64,000 nt of DNA, from assembly GCA_963810905.1 (NCBI GenBank), contig CAWEPG010000014.1, forward strand, positions 186,001 to 250,000, written 5' to 3'. The position numbers were made by a program, and so were the translations under genes. Origin of the DNA: CAWBAT01 sp963810905. GTDB taxonomy: Bacteria > Acidobacteriota > Terriglobia > Versatilivoradales > Versatilivoraceae. How positions within the stretch are numbered: position 1 is the stretch's first letter; each line of letters begins with the position of its first letter. A model generated the notes under the pieces. It was not told where the DNA came from. It saw nothing but the letters and a program-made list of their open reading frames with translations, and searched no databases. Below are positions 38,001 through 46,536 of the stretch, one piece after another.

Positions 38001-39674
38001 TTGAAGCCCTCTGAATTTATTGAAGCGACTCCCCTGGGTGGATTAGGGGAGTTCGGGATGAACATGATGGTCCTCCGTTACGGGGACCAGATGATTGTCA
38101 TCGATGCCGGACTCATGTTCCCAGATGAGGAGCTGCTGGGCATTGATATTATTGTCCCGGATATCAGTTATCTAATTGAGAATGCGACTCACGTCAAAGC
38201 CATCTTCTTAACCCACGGGCACGAGGATCACATCGGGGCGTTGCCCTTTATTCTTCCTGCTCTGATCCACGTCCCGGTTTACGGAACACGTTTTACGCTC
38301 GAGCTGGTCAAAGCCAAACTGGCCGAGCATGGTCTGGAAAAAGAAGCCAAGTTAGTAACAGTCCGCCCCCGCCAGGTAGAGGTCGTAGGTCCCTTCAGCG
38401 TGGAATTTATCCATGTAACCCATAGCATCGTCGATGCCGTCATGCTGGCGATAACCACCCCCATCGGGGTTATTCTTCATAGTGGGGATTATAAGATCGA
38501 CTCGTCTCCCCTGGACGGCCAAGTGATGGACTTACCGACCATCTCAGAATATGGCAGAAGAGGTGTTCTGGCTCTCTTCTCAGACAGCACCAACAGCAAC
38601 CGTGCGGGTTATACTCCGTCCGAAACGACCGTCATTGAGCGTCTCGATGAGATCTTTCATCACGCGGAAGGGAAAGTGATTGTCTCATGTTTTTCTTCCT
38701 CGGTTCATCGGATTCAGATTGTTTTGAACCTGGCCCAAAAGTATCACCGGAAGGTCGTGTTGGCGGGCCGAAGCCTGAACACAGTGGCCCGAGTCGCGGA
38801 TGAGCTTGGATTTCTCAAGATCCCTGATGGCATCCTGCTGAAGCCACAGGATGCCAAGAAATTGGCTTCCAATCGAATCGCCGTCCTTGCCACCGGGACT
38901 CAGGGGGAGCCCATGGCAGCGTTGCCCCGCCTCTCCGTGGACAGCTTTAAAGGGATTAAGATTGAGGCAGGGGATTCCGTCATCATTTCCGCAAGAATCA
39001 TTCCAGGAAACGAAAAAGCGATCATGCGGATGATCAACCACATCTGCAAAAGTCAAGCCCATGCCTATTACGATGATGGATCACTCCCTCCGGTGCACGT
39101 TTCCGGTCACGGAAGCGCCGAAGAGCTGAAACTGATCCTGAATCTTGTCCGGCCGCAATACTTCATCCCAATTCATGGCGAGTATCGTCAGCTCTTCCGC
39201 CACGCCGAAATCGCGCAATCGATCAATGCCGTGAGCAAGAAGGTGATCATCGCTGAAACGGGCGACCGGATCCAGATCAGCCCGCATGGGGCCCGCATCG
39301 CCGGGAAAGTTCCTGTTGGAAGAATCTTTATCGACGAAGGCAGTTTGGATGAAGTGGAAGATGTGGTCGTGCGCGACCGCCGGCACCTGGCTGAAGATGG
39401 CATCGTTTTGCCGATTTTGGCGATTCATCGATCCACTGGAAAGCTCGAAGGCCAGCCCGAAATCATCACCAGAGGTTTTGTCGTGATGGACGATGCCGAT
39501 CCGTTATTAGAAGAGTCTCGCCAACGAGTGGTGAAAACTCTGGAAGAATCCACTTTTGAAGAGCGAACCGATTGGGCTGTGATCAAAGAGAAGATCCGGA
39601 CCGACCTGCGGCGTTTCCTCTTTAAGCAAACCTCCAAACGCCCCTTGGTTCTCCCGGTAATATTGGAGATTTAG
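38001..39674 (+). CDS. rnj: Ribonuclease J
   Basis: A 557-residue metallo-beta-lactamase/beta-CASP ribonuclease with endo- and 5'-exonuclease activity in mRNA decay and rRNA maturation. The zinc site is HGHEDH at 72-77, preceded by IDAGLMFPDEELLGIDIIVPD. HSIVDAVMLAI, GVILHSGDYKID and FSDSTNSNRAGYTPSE follow, then the beta-CASP region with LATGTQGEPMAALPRL. The third motif is PVHVSGHGSAEELKLILNLVRPQYFIPIHGEYRQL. The C-terminal domain is present. The start is TTG 38001, which gives the family N-terminus FIPLGGLGE-like. It stands just upstream of uppP. Confidence 0.95.
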   Translation: MKPSEFIEATPLGGLGEFGMNMMVLRYGDQMIVIDAGLMFPDEELLGIDIIVPDISYLIENATHVKAIFLTHGHEDHIGALPFILPALIHVPVYGTRFTLELVKAKLAEHGLEKEAKLVTVRPRQVEVVGPFSVEFIHVTHSIVDAVMLAITTPIGVILHSGDYKIDSSPLDGQVMDLPTISEYGRRGVLALFSDSTNSNRAGYTPSETTVIERLDEIFHHAEGKVIVSCFSSSVHRIQIVLNLAQKYHRKVVLAGRSLNTVARVADELGFLKIPDGILLKPQDAKKLASNRIAVLATGTQGEPMAALPRLSVDSFKGIKIEAGDSVIISARIIPGNEKAIMRMINHICKSQAHAYYDDGSLPPVHVSGHGSAEELKLILNLVRPQYFIPIHGEYRQLFRHAEIAQSINAVSKKVIIAETGDRIQISPHGARIAGKVPVGRIFIDEGSLDEVEDVVVRDRRHLAEDGIVLPILAIHRSTGKLEGQPEIITRGFVVMDDADPLLEESRQRVVKTLEESTFEERTDWAVIKEKIRTDLRRFLFKQTSKRPLVLPVILEI

Positions 39675-39767
39675 ACCAGGTAACGATCCCTGTCGGCATT
39701 TCTTGATGAATCGATAAGGAAAGACCAGAAGGCCTGTCCCCCCTAACGATCTCTTAACCAACTTCTC

Positions 39768-40595
39768 ATGAACGCTATTCAAGCCATTATTCTCGGTGCG
39801 GTGCAAGGGTTTACGGAATTTCTCCCGATTAGTAGTTCAGCTCATTTGATTTTGGTTCCCTGGATTCTAGGTTGGCAGGACCAAGGTCTGACATTTGATG
39901 TGGTTCTTCATGCCGGAACGCTCCTGGCCATTCTTACCTACTTCTGGAAAGATTGGTACGGCATGCTTCAAGGGCTGCTGAACTGGAAGAGCAATACTGA
40001 GGTTGAAGGTAATGCTGCCGAATCTAGACTTTTTTTATATATAGTCTGTGCCACCATCCCAGCGGCTCTAGCTGGATTCTTTGGCGAAAAGACAGTGGAG
40101 ACAACCCTCAGGAGTCCCTTTGTCCTTTCCTTTACGATGATTGGAGTGGCTGTTCTTTTGTGGATAGCCGAAAAGACTGCCAAACTCAAAAAAGAGCTTT
40201 CTGAACTGACGCTGCCAGACGCACTCAGCATTGGAACAGCCCAGGCTCTAGCCCTAATCCCGGGAACCTCACGATCCGGAATCACGATTACCACCGGGCT
40301 TTTTCTCGGCTTCACCCGGGAAACAGCGGCTCGCTTTTCCTTTCTGTTATCGGCTCCAATCATCGCCGGAGCCGGGTTGAAGAAAGCGTTGGAGCTCCGG
40401 CACGAAGGAATTCCCCACACGCAATTATTCCCCATGCTGCTGGGTTTCCTCTCATCGCTGATTGTGGGATACTTGACCATCCGGTTCCTGATGAGTTTTC
40501 TACAAAAAAATTCGTTGTTCATCTTTATCTGCTACCGTATTCTGCTAGGGATGGTGATTTTGTTTTTGATCCATTTCGCAGGGTTCCGTCCATGA
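39768..40595 (+). CDS. uppP: Undecaprenyl-diphosphatase
   Basis: A 275-residue integral membrane phosphatase that recycles undecaprenyl pyrophosphate for peptidoglycan synthesis. Signatures are GAVQGFTEFLPISSSAHLIL near the N-terminus (catalytic Glu 17) and ALIPGTSRSGITITTGLFLGFTRETAARFSFLLSAPIIAGAG in the second half. The stop overlaps the ftsK start (ATGA), so the two are translationally coupled, a sensible pairing for cell-envelope growth and division. Some relatives confer bacitracin resistance when overexpressed. Confidence 0.96.
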   Translation: MNAIQAIILGAVQGFTEFLPISSSAHLILVPWILGWQDQGLTFDVVLHAGTLLAILTYFWKDWYGMLQGLLNWKSNTEVEGNAAESRLFLYIVCATIPAALAGFFGEKTVETTLRSPFVLSFTMIGVAVLLWIAEKTAKLKKELSELTLPDALSIGTAQALALIPGTSRSGITITTGLFLGFTRETAARFSFLLSAPIIAGAGLKKALELRHEGIPHTQLFPMLLGFLSSLIVGYLTIRFLMSFLQKNSLFIFICYRILLGMVILFLIHFAGFRP

Positions 40596-42904
40596 GCATT
40601 CTGGTACCCTCAAAACATCCACGCATCAATGAAGCCGTCGGTATTGTGTTTTTCACGTTGACGGTTCTAATCTTTCTGAGCCTGATCTCCTATCACCCTT
40701 CTGACTCTTCACTCAACAGTTCGCGAAACCTGTTAACGGATCATCATGTGGGGAACCTCATCGGGAGGTTTGGTTCTACGCTCTCCGATTTGCTGCTCCA
40801 GTTGCTGGGTTACCCCTCTTTTCTGCTGCCGCTGATGTTTTCAATTCTCGGCTGGAGATGGTTGAAATCGCAGCCCATCGAAAACCCTTGGATCAAGGGC
40901 TTAGGCCTGGTCGCGCTGCTGGCTTCCACTTGTGCTTTGGCCGGGCTTCTTTTCCCAAATTATCTCAGCGTCGGCTGGTCTCTCAAGGCCGGAGGGCTAT
41001 GGGGCGACGTGCTCGGGGATTGGTTAAAAGCCCGGTTTAATTTGGCCGGTTCATTGATTTTGACCTTGTCGGTCCTTCTTATTTCGCTCTTTGTTTCGAC
41101 GCGATTCTCGTTCTCTGGCCTGGTTGCCTGGTTCCAGAATCATTGTGGTTTTGTCATGGAATGGCGTGATCGTTGGGTCCTTTATCGCAAGGCCAGGGCT
41201 AAAGAAAAAGAACGAGTCCGGCTCGAAAAGAAAATGATAGCGGAGGCGAACGCCCGGGAAACTGCCAAGACAGTGATCAAACAATCCGTGACTGAGCTCA
41301 AAGAGCAGGGGGAAGCCTCCGCCAAGCGGATTCCCAAAGAGCCCTCTCCACGAAACATGGATTTTGCGGATTCTGAGCCCGTAATCCATTCGAAAAGGGT
41401 TCCCATTGAGAAGGCGCCCATCATTCCGACTGGGACCAAAGATTTTGTTTTTCCTCGCATCACCTTATTGCATCCCTCGGAAGGTCAACAGATCGTCAAT
41501 GAAAAAGAACTACGGCAAAGAGCACTCCAGTTGACGGAGAAATGCAAAGAGTTCGATGTCCATGGTCAGGTGATGCAGATCCACCCTGGACCGGTCGTCA
41601 CGACTTATGAATTCAAGCCCGAGCCAGGCGTGAAATACAGCCGGATCACAAATTTGGTAGATGATCTTTGTCTCGCGTTGAAAGCCGAATCGGTTCGCAT
41701 TGACCGCCTGCCCGGGAAATCTACGGTGGGCGTCGAAGTGCCCAATTCATTTCGTGAGACGATTTACCTTCGCGAGATCATCGAATCGGTCGAATTTCAG
41801 AACTCCCATTCCAAGTTGACCATTGCATTAGGTAAAGACATTGTGGGTAAAATTACAGTTGCCGACCTGGCAAAGATGCCGCACTTGCTAATTGCAGGAC
41901 AGACTGGATCCGGCAAGAGCGTTGCCGTCAATGCCATGATTCTATCCATTCTGTATAAGGCAACACCGGAAGAAGTGAAATTTATCCTGGTGGACCCGAA
42001 GCGTCTCGAATTGGGTCTGTATGAAGATATTCCCCATTTGCTTACACCGGTGGTCACTGAGCCTAAGCGTGCCTCAAACGCGCTGAAGTGGGCAACCAAT
42101 GAAATGGAGAATCGCTATAAGCTTCTGGCGACGGTGGGAGTAAGAAACATCGAACAATACAATGCACTGGTCAGTAAGCCCAAAACCCTGGAGCTCTTCC
42201 CGGTAGAGGAGATTGAGAAAAAACCACTCCCATTCATCGTCATTGTCATCGACGAATTGGCTGACTTGATGATGGTGGCCTCAAAAGATGTCGAGGACTC
42301 CGTCATGCGCCTCGCGCAGATGGCCAGGGCTGTCGGTATCCATTTGATTGTCGCCACCCAACGGCCTTCAGTAGACATCTTGACGGGCGTAATCAAGGCG
42401 AATTTCCCTTGCCGCATCTCGTTCCGTGTGGCCCAGAAAGTGGACTCTCGCACGATATTGGATCAAATGGGAGCCCAGCAACTATTGGGTAAAGGCGACA
42501 TGCTCTTTATTCCCCCGGGTTCGTCCAAAATGGTGCGAGTTCATGCTCCCTTTGTAAGTGAGGATGAAACCAGCGAAATTGTGAAGCATCTTAAAGCTCA
42601 GGGCCAACCCGTTTACAACCAGAAGGTGCTGGAAGACACCGGAGATAAAGACAAGCAGCTCGCCGAGGTGGACGCCGAGGTGGACGAGATGTATGAAGAG
42701 GCTGTGCGAATAGTGGTCGAGATGGGAAAAGCTTCGACTTCGATACTGCAGCGCCGTTTGCGACTCGGATATGGTCGCGCCGCTCGCCTCATCGATATGA
42801 TGGAACGCGACGGCATCGTCGGCCCTGCAGATGGCAGTAAACCTCGAGAAATCCTCAAACGGCGTGGTTATTTTACTGAGATCGACGAAGAGCGTGGGGC
42901 GTAG
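40592..42904 (+). CDS. ftsK: DNA translocase FtsK/SpoIIIE
   Basis: A 770-residue septal DNA pump that clears chromosome dimers at division. Four N-terminal membrane helices lie in about the first 190 residues (VFFTLTVLIFLSLISY..., LLQLLGYPSFLLPLMFSIL...), followed by a charged linker. The motor domain has EPGVKYSRITNLVDDLCLALKAESVRI, Walker A GQTGSGKS at about 436-443, Walker B IVIVIDELADLMMV near 552, and ATQRPSVDILTGVIKANFPCRISFRVAQKVDSRTILD. The C-terminal gamma winged helix (VRIVVEMGKASTSILQRRLRLGYGRAARLIDMMERDGIVG) reads KOPS. Overlaps uppP by four bases. A degenerate 7-bp repeat array begins eight bases after the stop. Confidence 0.96.
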   Translation: MSILVPSKHPRINEAVGIVFFTLTVLIFLSLISYHPSDSSLNSSRNLLTDHHVGNLIGRFGSTLSDLLLQLLGYPSFLLPLMFSILGWRWLKSQPIENPWIKGLGLVALLASTCALAGLLFPNYLSVGWSLKAGGLWGDVLGDWLKARFNLAGSLILTLSVLLISLFVSTRFSFSGLVAWFQNHCGFVMEWRDRWVLYRKARAKEKERVRLEKKMIAEANARETAKTVIKQSVTELKEQGEASAKRIPKEPSPRNMDFADSEPVIHSKRVPIEKAPIIPTGTKDFVFPRITLLHPSEGQQIVNEKELRQRALQLTEKCKEFDVHGQVMQIHPGPVVTTYEFKPEPGVKYSRITNLVDDLCLALKAESVRIDRLPGKSTVGVEVPNSFRETIYLREIIESVEFQNSHSKLTIALGKDIVGKITVADLAKMPHLLIAGQTGSGKSVAVNAMILSILYKATPEEVKFILVDPKRLELGLYEDIPHLLTPVVTEPKRASNALKWATNEMENRYKLLATVGVRNIEQYNALVSKPKTLELFPVEEIEKKPLPFIVIVIDELADLMMVASKDVEDSVMRLAQMARAVGIHLIVATQRPSVDILTGVIKANFPCRISFRVAQKVDSRTILDQMGAQQLLGKGDMLFIPPGSSKMVRVHAPFVSEDETSEIVKHLKAQGQPVYNQKVLEDTGDKDKQLAEVDAEVDEMYEEAVRIVVEMGKASTSILQRRLRLGYGRAARLIDMMERDGIVGPADGSKPREILKRRGYFTEIDEERGA

Positions 42905-42911
42905 GGAAATT

Positions 42912-43025
42912 GTCCAAGGTCAAAACGTCGAAGGTCGAAAAAAGAGGTCATAAGTCGAAGTCGAAGATCGGAATCAAAAGTCGAAGGTCAAAGCTCCAAA
43001 GTCGAACAAAGAGGTTAAAGTCGAT
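42912..43025 (-). repeat. Degenerate heptamer array, left of the four-helix-bundle gene
   Basis: Imperfect tandem 7-bp units of the type GTCGAAG / GTCAAAG run from just after the ftsK stop to the stop codon of the next gene, with a few 6- and 8-base slips. On the minus strand they read GACCTTC and CTTCGAC, i.e. the reverse orientation of the array at 43458. About 15 units are recognisable. Confidence 0.8.
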
Positions 43026-43424
43026 TCATTGACTATGACTTTTCTTATCCCTATTCTCGATTGACTGTCCTAGGTACTTCATAAATCCTGCAAGAAGGCG
43101 GTTGATGTAATTTACCTGGTTTGAAACCATTGTGAACTGTTGCAGGTCCATGTAGTGTTGATCCAAGGCAACGTAAAGCTGGGAGCGTAATTCCCCACCA
43201 GATGCCTTTGCCATAGACAAGAAGTGATGAAACTCCCTGTCTCCCCTTCGTTCAAATCCCTCAGCAATATTGGACATGATCGAAACTGCAGCTCTTCGGA
43301 CCTGATCCTTAAGCGCAAAATCTCTTGAGAAGTTGCCTTTTGAAGTTAAGTCATACATCGTTCGAGTCAGATTTCTTGCCTCTTGCCAAGCCTCGATATC
43401 TTCGAATTTCTCAATTCCGGCCAT
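43026..43424 (-). CDS. Four-helix-bundle protein (23S rRNA-IVP / Avd-like)
   Basis: A 132-residue all-helical protein of the 23S rRNA-intervening-sequence / Avd-like family. Hallmarks are FEDIEAWQEARNLTRTMYDLT at the start, RRAAVSIMSNIAEGFERRGDREFHHFLSMAKASGGELRSQLYVALD, and a final amphipathic helix. Avd proteins act with reverse transcriptases in diversity-generating retroelements, while IVP relatives sit in 23S rRNA genes; stand-alone copies like this have no known role. No reverse transcriptase or variable repeat is present. The gene fills the space between two heptamer arrays of opposite orientation, and its stop codon touches the left array. This suggests a small dispersible unit. Confidence 0.88.
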   Translation of the reverse strand: MAGIEKFEDIEAWQEARNLTRTMYDLTSKGNFSRDFALKDQVRRAAVSIMSNIAEGFERRGDREFHHFLSMAKASGGELRSQLYVALDQHYMDLQQFTMVSNQVNYINRLLAGFMKYLGQSIENRDKKSHSQ

Positions 43425-43457
43425 GAATCAGTCCTCAACTTGAACCCCTACTTCCTG

Positions 43458-43583
43458 GACTTTAGACTTTCGACTTTCGACATTAGACTTTCAACCTTCG
43501 AAATTAGACCTTCAACTTTTTGACCTGTGACCCTGGACGTTTGAGCTACGACTTTGGACCTTTGACATTCAACCTTAGACTTC
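43458..43583 (+). repeat. Degenerate heptamer array, right of the four-helix-bundle gene
   Basis: Tandem 7-bp units drift around GACTTTC: GACTTTA, GACTTTC, GACATTA, AACCTTC, GACCTGT, GACCCTG, GACGTTT, GACTTTG, GACATTC, GACTTCT. About 18 units keep near-perfect 7-base phase. The last units overlap the stop codon and final codons of cutA (43575 on). Orientation is opposite to 42912-43025 and the same as 44485-44532. Confidence 0.85.
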
Positions 43584-43904
43584 TTTGGTCTTCACATTTT
43601 CCTCAATCCAATTCAAATAATTGGCAGAACCAGCGACGATCGGAAGCGCAATGATTTCCGGCACGGCATAAGAATGCAGGCGTTCCACCTCCTTCTGAAG
43701 TTCCGCGAACTTCTCCCGTGAAGTTTTCATGATAAGCAAGACTTCTTGATCTTCAGTCACTTTCCCTTCCCACCAATACCAGGAGGTAATGGAAGGGACG
43801 AGATTCACGCAAGCTGCAAATTTCTTCTCGACGAGGTCCTTGGCTAATTTTGTCGCCTCTGCGGAGTCTCCTACTGTTACCATTACGACGATCTTGTCAG
43901 TCAT
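43575..43904 (-). CDS. cutA: Divalent-cation tolerance protein CutA
   Basis: A 109-residue small trimeric alpha/beta protein (PF03091). Signatures: VVMVTVGDSAEATKLAKDLVEKKFAACVNLVPSITSWYWWEGKVTEDQEVLLIMKTS, then VERLHSYAVPEIIALPIVAGSANYLNWIEENV. In E. coli it is linked to copper tolerance, but the family is nearly universal and its true role is unclear. The C-terminal codons and stop are formed by the end of the heptamer array, so the tail KTKEV may be recent. The divergent gene is the ftsB-like one. Confidence 0.93.
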   Translation of the reverse strand: MTDKIVVMVTVGDSAEATKLAKDLVEKKFAACVNLVPSITSWYWWEGKVTEDQEVLLIMKTSREKFAELQKEVERLHSYAVPEIIALPIVAGSANYLNWIEENVKTKEV

Positions 43905-44121
43905 TCAGCCCTCCAGCACAGCACCGTATTAAGAGAGGCCCTTGTAAATAATTGTTTCTCATTATAGCGATTTTGGGCTAGACTACCCCTACATTTCGGG
44001 ATGGAGTTGCCGCCCCCTGAAAACTCCTATTCAGTCAAGGTTTCAGGCGGATTGGGGGATGGGGCATTCGATGGGAATCTTCTCATCTCGGGTGATAAGA
44101 CCGAAAACAAATCTCGTTGAC

Positions 44122-44457
44122 ATGAAAAATTTTTCACTCAAGCAGATCTTAATCCTTTTTATTACGATTCTCTTATTGCTGGCGGGCTATTCAGCGCTGT
44201 TTGGAGAATATGGTTTTGTCGCCATAAGAAAAGCAGAACGACGCTCGCAAGAATACATCCAGCGAGTTGAGCAGTTAAAGAAAGAGAACCTGGAAATTAG
44301 AAATGAAATTCGCGCATTGAAAAAGGACCCGACAGCGATCGAAAAGATTGCTCGAGAAGAGTTGGGCCTTGTCAAAGAAGGAGAGATCAAAATGTCTACT
44401 GCGAAACAACACGAAGATCCTCCTAAGAACCCTCCCACACAAGAGTCCCACCCATGA
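44122..44457 (+). CDS. ftsB: Septum formation initiator, FtsB/DivIC-like
   Basis: A small bitopic division protein (111 residues from ATG 44122; an in-frame ATG at 44059 would add 21). One membrane helix, QILILFITILLLLAGYSALFG, is followed by a coiled coil (RRSQEYIQRVEQLKKENLEIRNEIRALKK) and the family end motif DPTAIEKIAREELGLVKEGEI. FtsB/DivIC joins FtsL and FtsQ at the septum to activate cell-wall synthesis. The last ~20 residues are a hydrophilic, proline-rich tail (KQHEDPPKNPPTQ). Neither start has a strong ribosome site; 44122 fits family length best. The gene is preceded by cutA on the other strand and followed by a heptamer array. Confidence 0.88.
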   Translation: MKNFSLKQILILFITILLLLAGYSALFGEYGFVAIRKAERRSQEYIQRVEQLKKENLEIRNEIRALKKDPTAIEKIAREELGLVKEGEIKMSTAKQHEDPPKNPPTQESHP

Positions 44458-44484
44458 GGGACTCCGCGACCCCTCCTAATTTTT

Positions 44485-44532
44485 GACTTCCGACCGTTGA
44501 CTTTAGACGTTGACCTTCAACCTTGGACCTTA
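44485..44532 (+). repeat. Third degenerate heptamer array
   Basis: Seven units of the same family (GACTTCC, GACCGTT, GACTTTA, GACGTT, GACCTTC, AACCTTG, GACCTTA) lie between the ftsB stop and the tRNA promoter, in the same orientation as 43458-43583. Confidence 0.75.
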
Positions 44533-44540
44533 CTATTGCC

Positions 44541-44570
44541 TTGACTCGAATCTAATCGAATCCATATAAT
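44541..44570 (+). promoter_or_regulatory. Sigma-70-type promoter of the tRNA gene
   Basis: TTGACT (44541-44546) and a perfect TATAAT (44565-44570) are separated by 18 bases. The tRNA starts 15 bases after the -10 box. Confidence 0.8.
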
Positions 44571-44585
44571 ACGCCATAGATCAGA

Positions 44586-44662
<77 letters not shown>

Positions 44663-44715
44663 ACCTCCCACCATTTCATTCACCTCTAATCCCTGACTGG
44701 TCTTTACCTTAGGTT

Positions 44716-45915
44716 TTAATTCACTCTTTCCTTCTTTTCCTCCTCAGAGTCGCCGATTTCTCCGTTTTCTAACATTCTTCTAACAATTGGCCGTTTTTGG
44801 CCCCTGAACATCTGATTTTCTAACCTCGCCGATGCCTCGGTTTTGGCTTGCGGGAACAGATGCCCGTACGTGTCGAACGTGATCTGAATACTCGAATGAC
44901 CCAGCTGATCCGAAACATATTTCGGACTTTCTCCTTGGTGAATGAGCATCGAGGCAAACGAGTGACGCAAGTCGTGGAACCTTACGTTCGGTAGGTCTGC
45001 CTTCTCCCGGATCGGCCCAAAGATATGCTCGTCAAAATAGTCGGGATCAATGAAGCTTCCATTGGAGTCAGCAAAGATAAATCCCTCGCTTCTTCCGGAT
45101 AACTGCTTCAGTCCTGAGAGCAAATGAAGCACATTCTCCGTCAAAGCCACTCGGCGTGTCGACTTCTTTGATTTGGTCGGCCCAACTTTCCATCTCCATT
45201 TGTGCACACCATCTATGGCAGTGAAGCGAGATAGAGACTTGTTGACGACTAATTCTTTCTGGAACCAGTCGATGTCCTCAAAACGCAGTGCCAAGAGTTC
45301 CCCTCGCCGGAGCCCTGTGAGGGCTGCAAGATAGATCATCCCGTATCCTACGCTCTTCATTGCGGCGGCGCTGTCAATCAACTTCCAGACCTGCTCCACC
45401 GTTGGAGGAACGATTTCCTGGGCAATCGACACAGGCAGCTCTACTCCTTGAAACGGATCAAAGCGAATGTAGCCCTGCCTGATTGCACTCATGCCTTTAC
45501 GTCCGGCAAGCATAACCCTGAGGAACGTGACGCAATTACGTAGCGTCTTTGGAGAAACTTTGGGCGTCATTTCAGTTACAAACCTCTGCACATTTTCCAG
45601 CGAAATTTCGTGGAGCTTGAGTTTTCCAAAGAAAGGGACCAGATGCGTCCGAATCATCGAGGCGTACGCCGCCGCAGTTGATCCTCGAATACTGCAGCGG
45701 CTATCGATGTAATTGCTCGCAAATTTCTCAAATGTGATGGGTTTGGGCTCCATGTAGGTCCCGCAATTGATCTCCACAAGAATCTCATTCAATCGAGAAC
45801 GAGCTGAAGCCTTGTTCGGAAAGGCGCCGATCCACTTCTGCTTCTTTTCCGGGGTCCGGAAGACGATGTAATGGGATCGGCCTTTCTTAACGATGGATCC
45901 CCGTTGTCTACGCAT
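44716..45915 (-). CDS. Tyrosine-type site-specific integrase
   Basis: A 399-residue phage-type tyrosine recombinase starting MRRQRGSIVKK (ATG 45915), after which the N-terminal arm-binding domain appears; the longer open frame upstream is not family-like. A SAM-like core-binding domain covers about 60-140. Catalytic residues: Arg 203 (TGLRRGELLAL), Lys near 249-251 (GPTKSKKSTRR), His 314 and Arg 317 (FHDLRHSFASML), His 340 (QLGHSSIQ) and Tyr 350 (TFDTYGHLF). All are present and the frame is intact. It lies just past the tRNA-fMet gene and reads toward it, the classic position of an element integrated in a tRNA 3' end. The excisionase-like gene starts four bases upstream. Confidence 0.95.
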   Translation of the reverse strand: MRRQRGSIVKKGRSHYIVFRTPEKKQKWIGAFPNKASARSRLNEILVEINCGTYMEPKPITFEKFASNYIDSRCSIRGSTAAAYASMIRTHLVPFFGKLKLHEISLENVQRFVTEMTPKVSPKTLRNCVTFLRVMLAGRKGMSAIRQGYIRFDPFQGVELPVSIAQEIVPPTVEQVWKLIDSAAAMKSVGYGMIYLAALTGLRRGELLALRFEDIDWFQKELVVNKSLSRFTAIDGVHKWRWKVGPTKSKKSTRRVALTENVLHLLSGLKQLSGRSEGFIFADSNGSFIDPDYFDEHIFGPIREKADLPNVRFHDLRHSFASMLIHQGESPKYVSDQLGHSSIQITFDTYGHLFPQAKTEASARLENQMFRGQKRPIVRRMLENGEIGDSEEEKKERVN

Positions 45916-45919
45916 CTGT

Positions 45920-46186
45920 TCACTCCTGCTTGCTGAGCGCTGGCGATGTGTCTCGCGGCCCGCGAGAACACATTCGAAGAATTGCTGAAAGGTCAGAGTC
46001 GGTGAAGCGAATGTATTTGCCCATCTTCCGAAAGGGGATGGCGTCTTTTCTTGTGCGTTCGTAAATCCAGGTCTCAGGCAAATGAAGAATGCTGGCGGCC
46101 TGAGAAACCGTGTACATCCGGCCGTTCGGTTGGATTGGTTCTGCCTGATTGCCATTGGAAGCCAGATTACGATTCTCTCTCTCCAT
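45920..46186 (-). CDS. Excisionase-like helix-turn-helix protein
   Basis: An 88-residue DNA-binding protein of the excisionase/MerR-like HTH_17 type: MYTVSQAASILHLPETWIYERTRKDAIPFRKMGKYIRFTDSDLSAIL at about 24-70. Such proteins direct the integrase to excise or regulate the element. The four-base spacing to int suggests one transcript. Upstream, 46187 onwards, there is no further gene but iterons lie 220 bases away. An alternative is a simple regulator of the integrase. Confidence 0.85.
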   Translation of the reverse strand: MERENRNLASNGNQAEPIQPNGRMYTVSQAASILHLPETWIYERTRKDAIPFRKMGKYIRFTDSDLSAILRMCSRGPRDTSPALSKQE

Positions 46187-46407
46187 ATTCGTCTCCTGTG
46201 GTTGTAAATCTGCCCCACGCCAGGCACAGAATCTGTAACATGAGATCCAACGGAGGCGCTTTTAGCACAGCGAGAAATCCTCGTCAATGGGCAGATCAAA
46301 ATTTATTACAACAGCAGGATTGCTGTTGTTTAAGAATAGTTTAAAAAGCTCTAAAAAGAGTTTAGAGAACAGCATTCGACTCGTTCCAAAGCCCTTAGTC
46401 TTGATTT

Positions 46408-46536
46408 TTTTCCCTCGAAGTACGGTGTTTTTTCCCTTCGAGTACGGTATTCCTTCCCTTGAGGTACGGTTACTTTTCCCTTGGAGTACGGTCTGCTTTT
46501 CTTGAGATACGTCATTTTTTCCCTTCAAGTACGGTC
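46408..46536 (+). repeat. Six iterons with a 22-bp period
   Basis: The units share TTTTTCCCTTSRAGTACGGT. The TAC core starts at 46421, 46443, 46465, 46487, 46508 and 46530, i.e. spacings 22, 22, 22, 21 and 22. The fifth unit is the most diverged (CTTGAGATACGTC). This regular phase on the same face of the helix is the layout of replication-initiator binding sites, as in iteron plasmids. Confidence 0.85.

Noticed and set aside
43458..43583. CRISPR or simple microsatellite
   Set aside because: The 7-base units are degenerate, without spacers, and appear in both orientations around one gene.
46262..46528. Minus-strand protein read through the iterons
   Set aside because: The repeated Lys/Gly/Thr pattern is a product of the 22-bp repeats, not a domain.
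46408..46536. CRISPR array
   Set aside because: The units are contiguous 22-mers with no unique spacers and no cas genes nearby.
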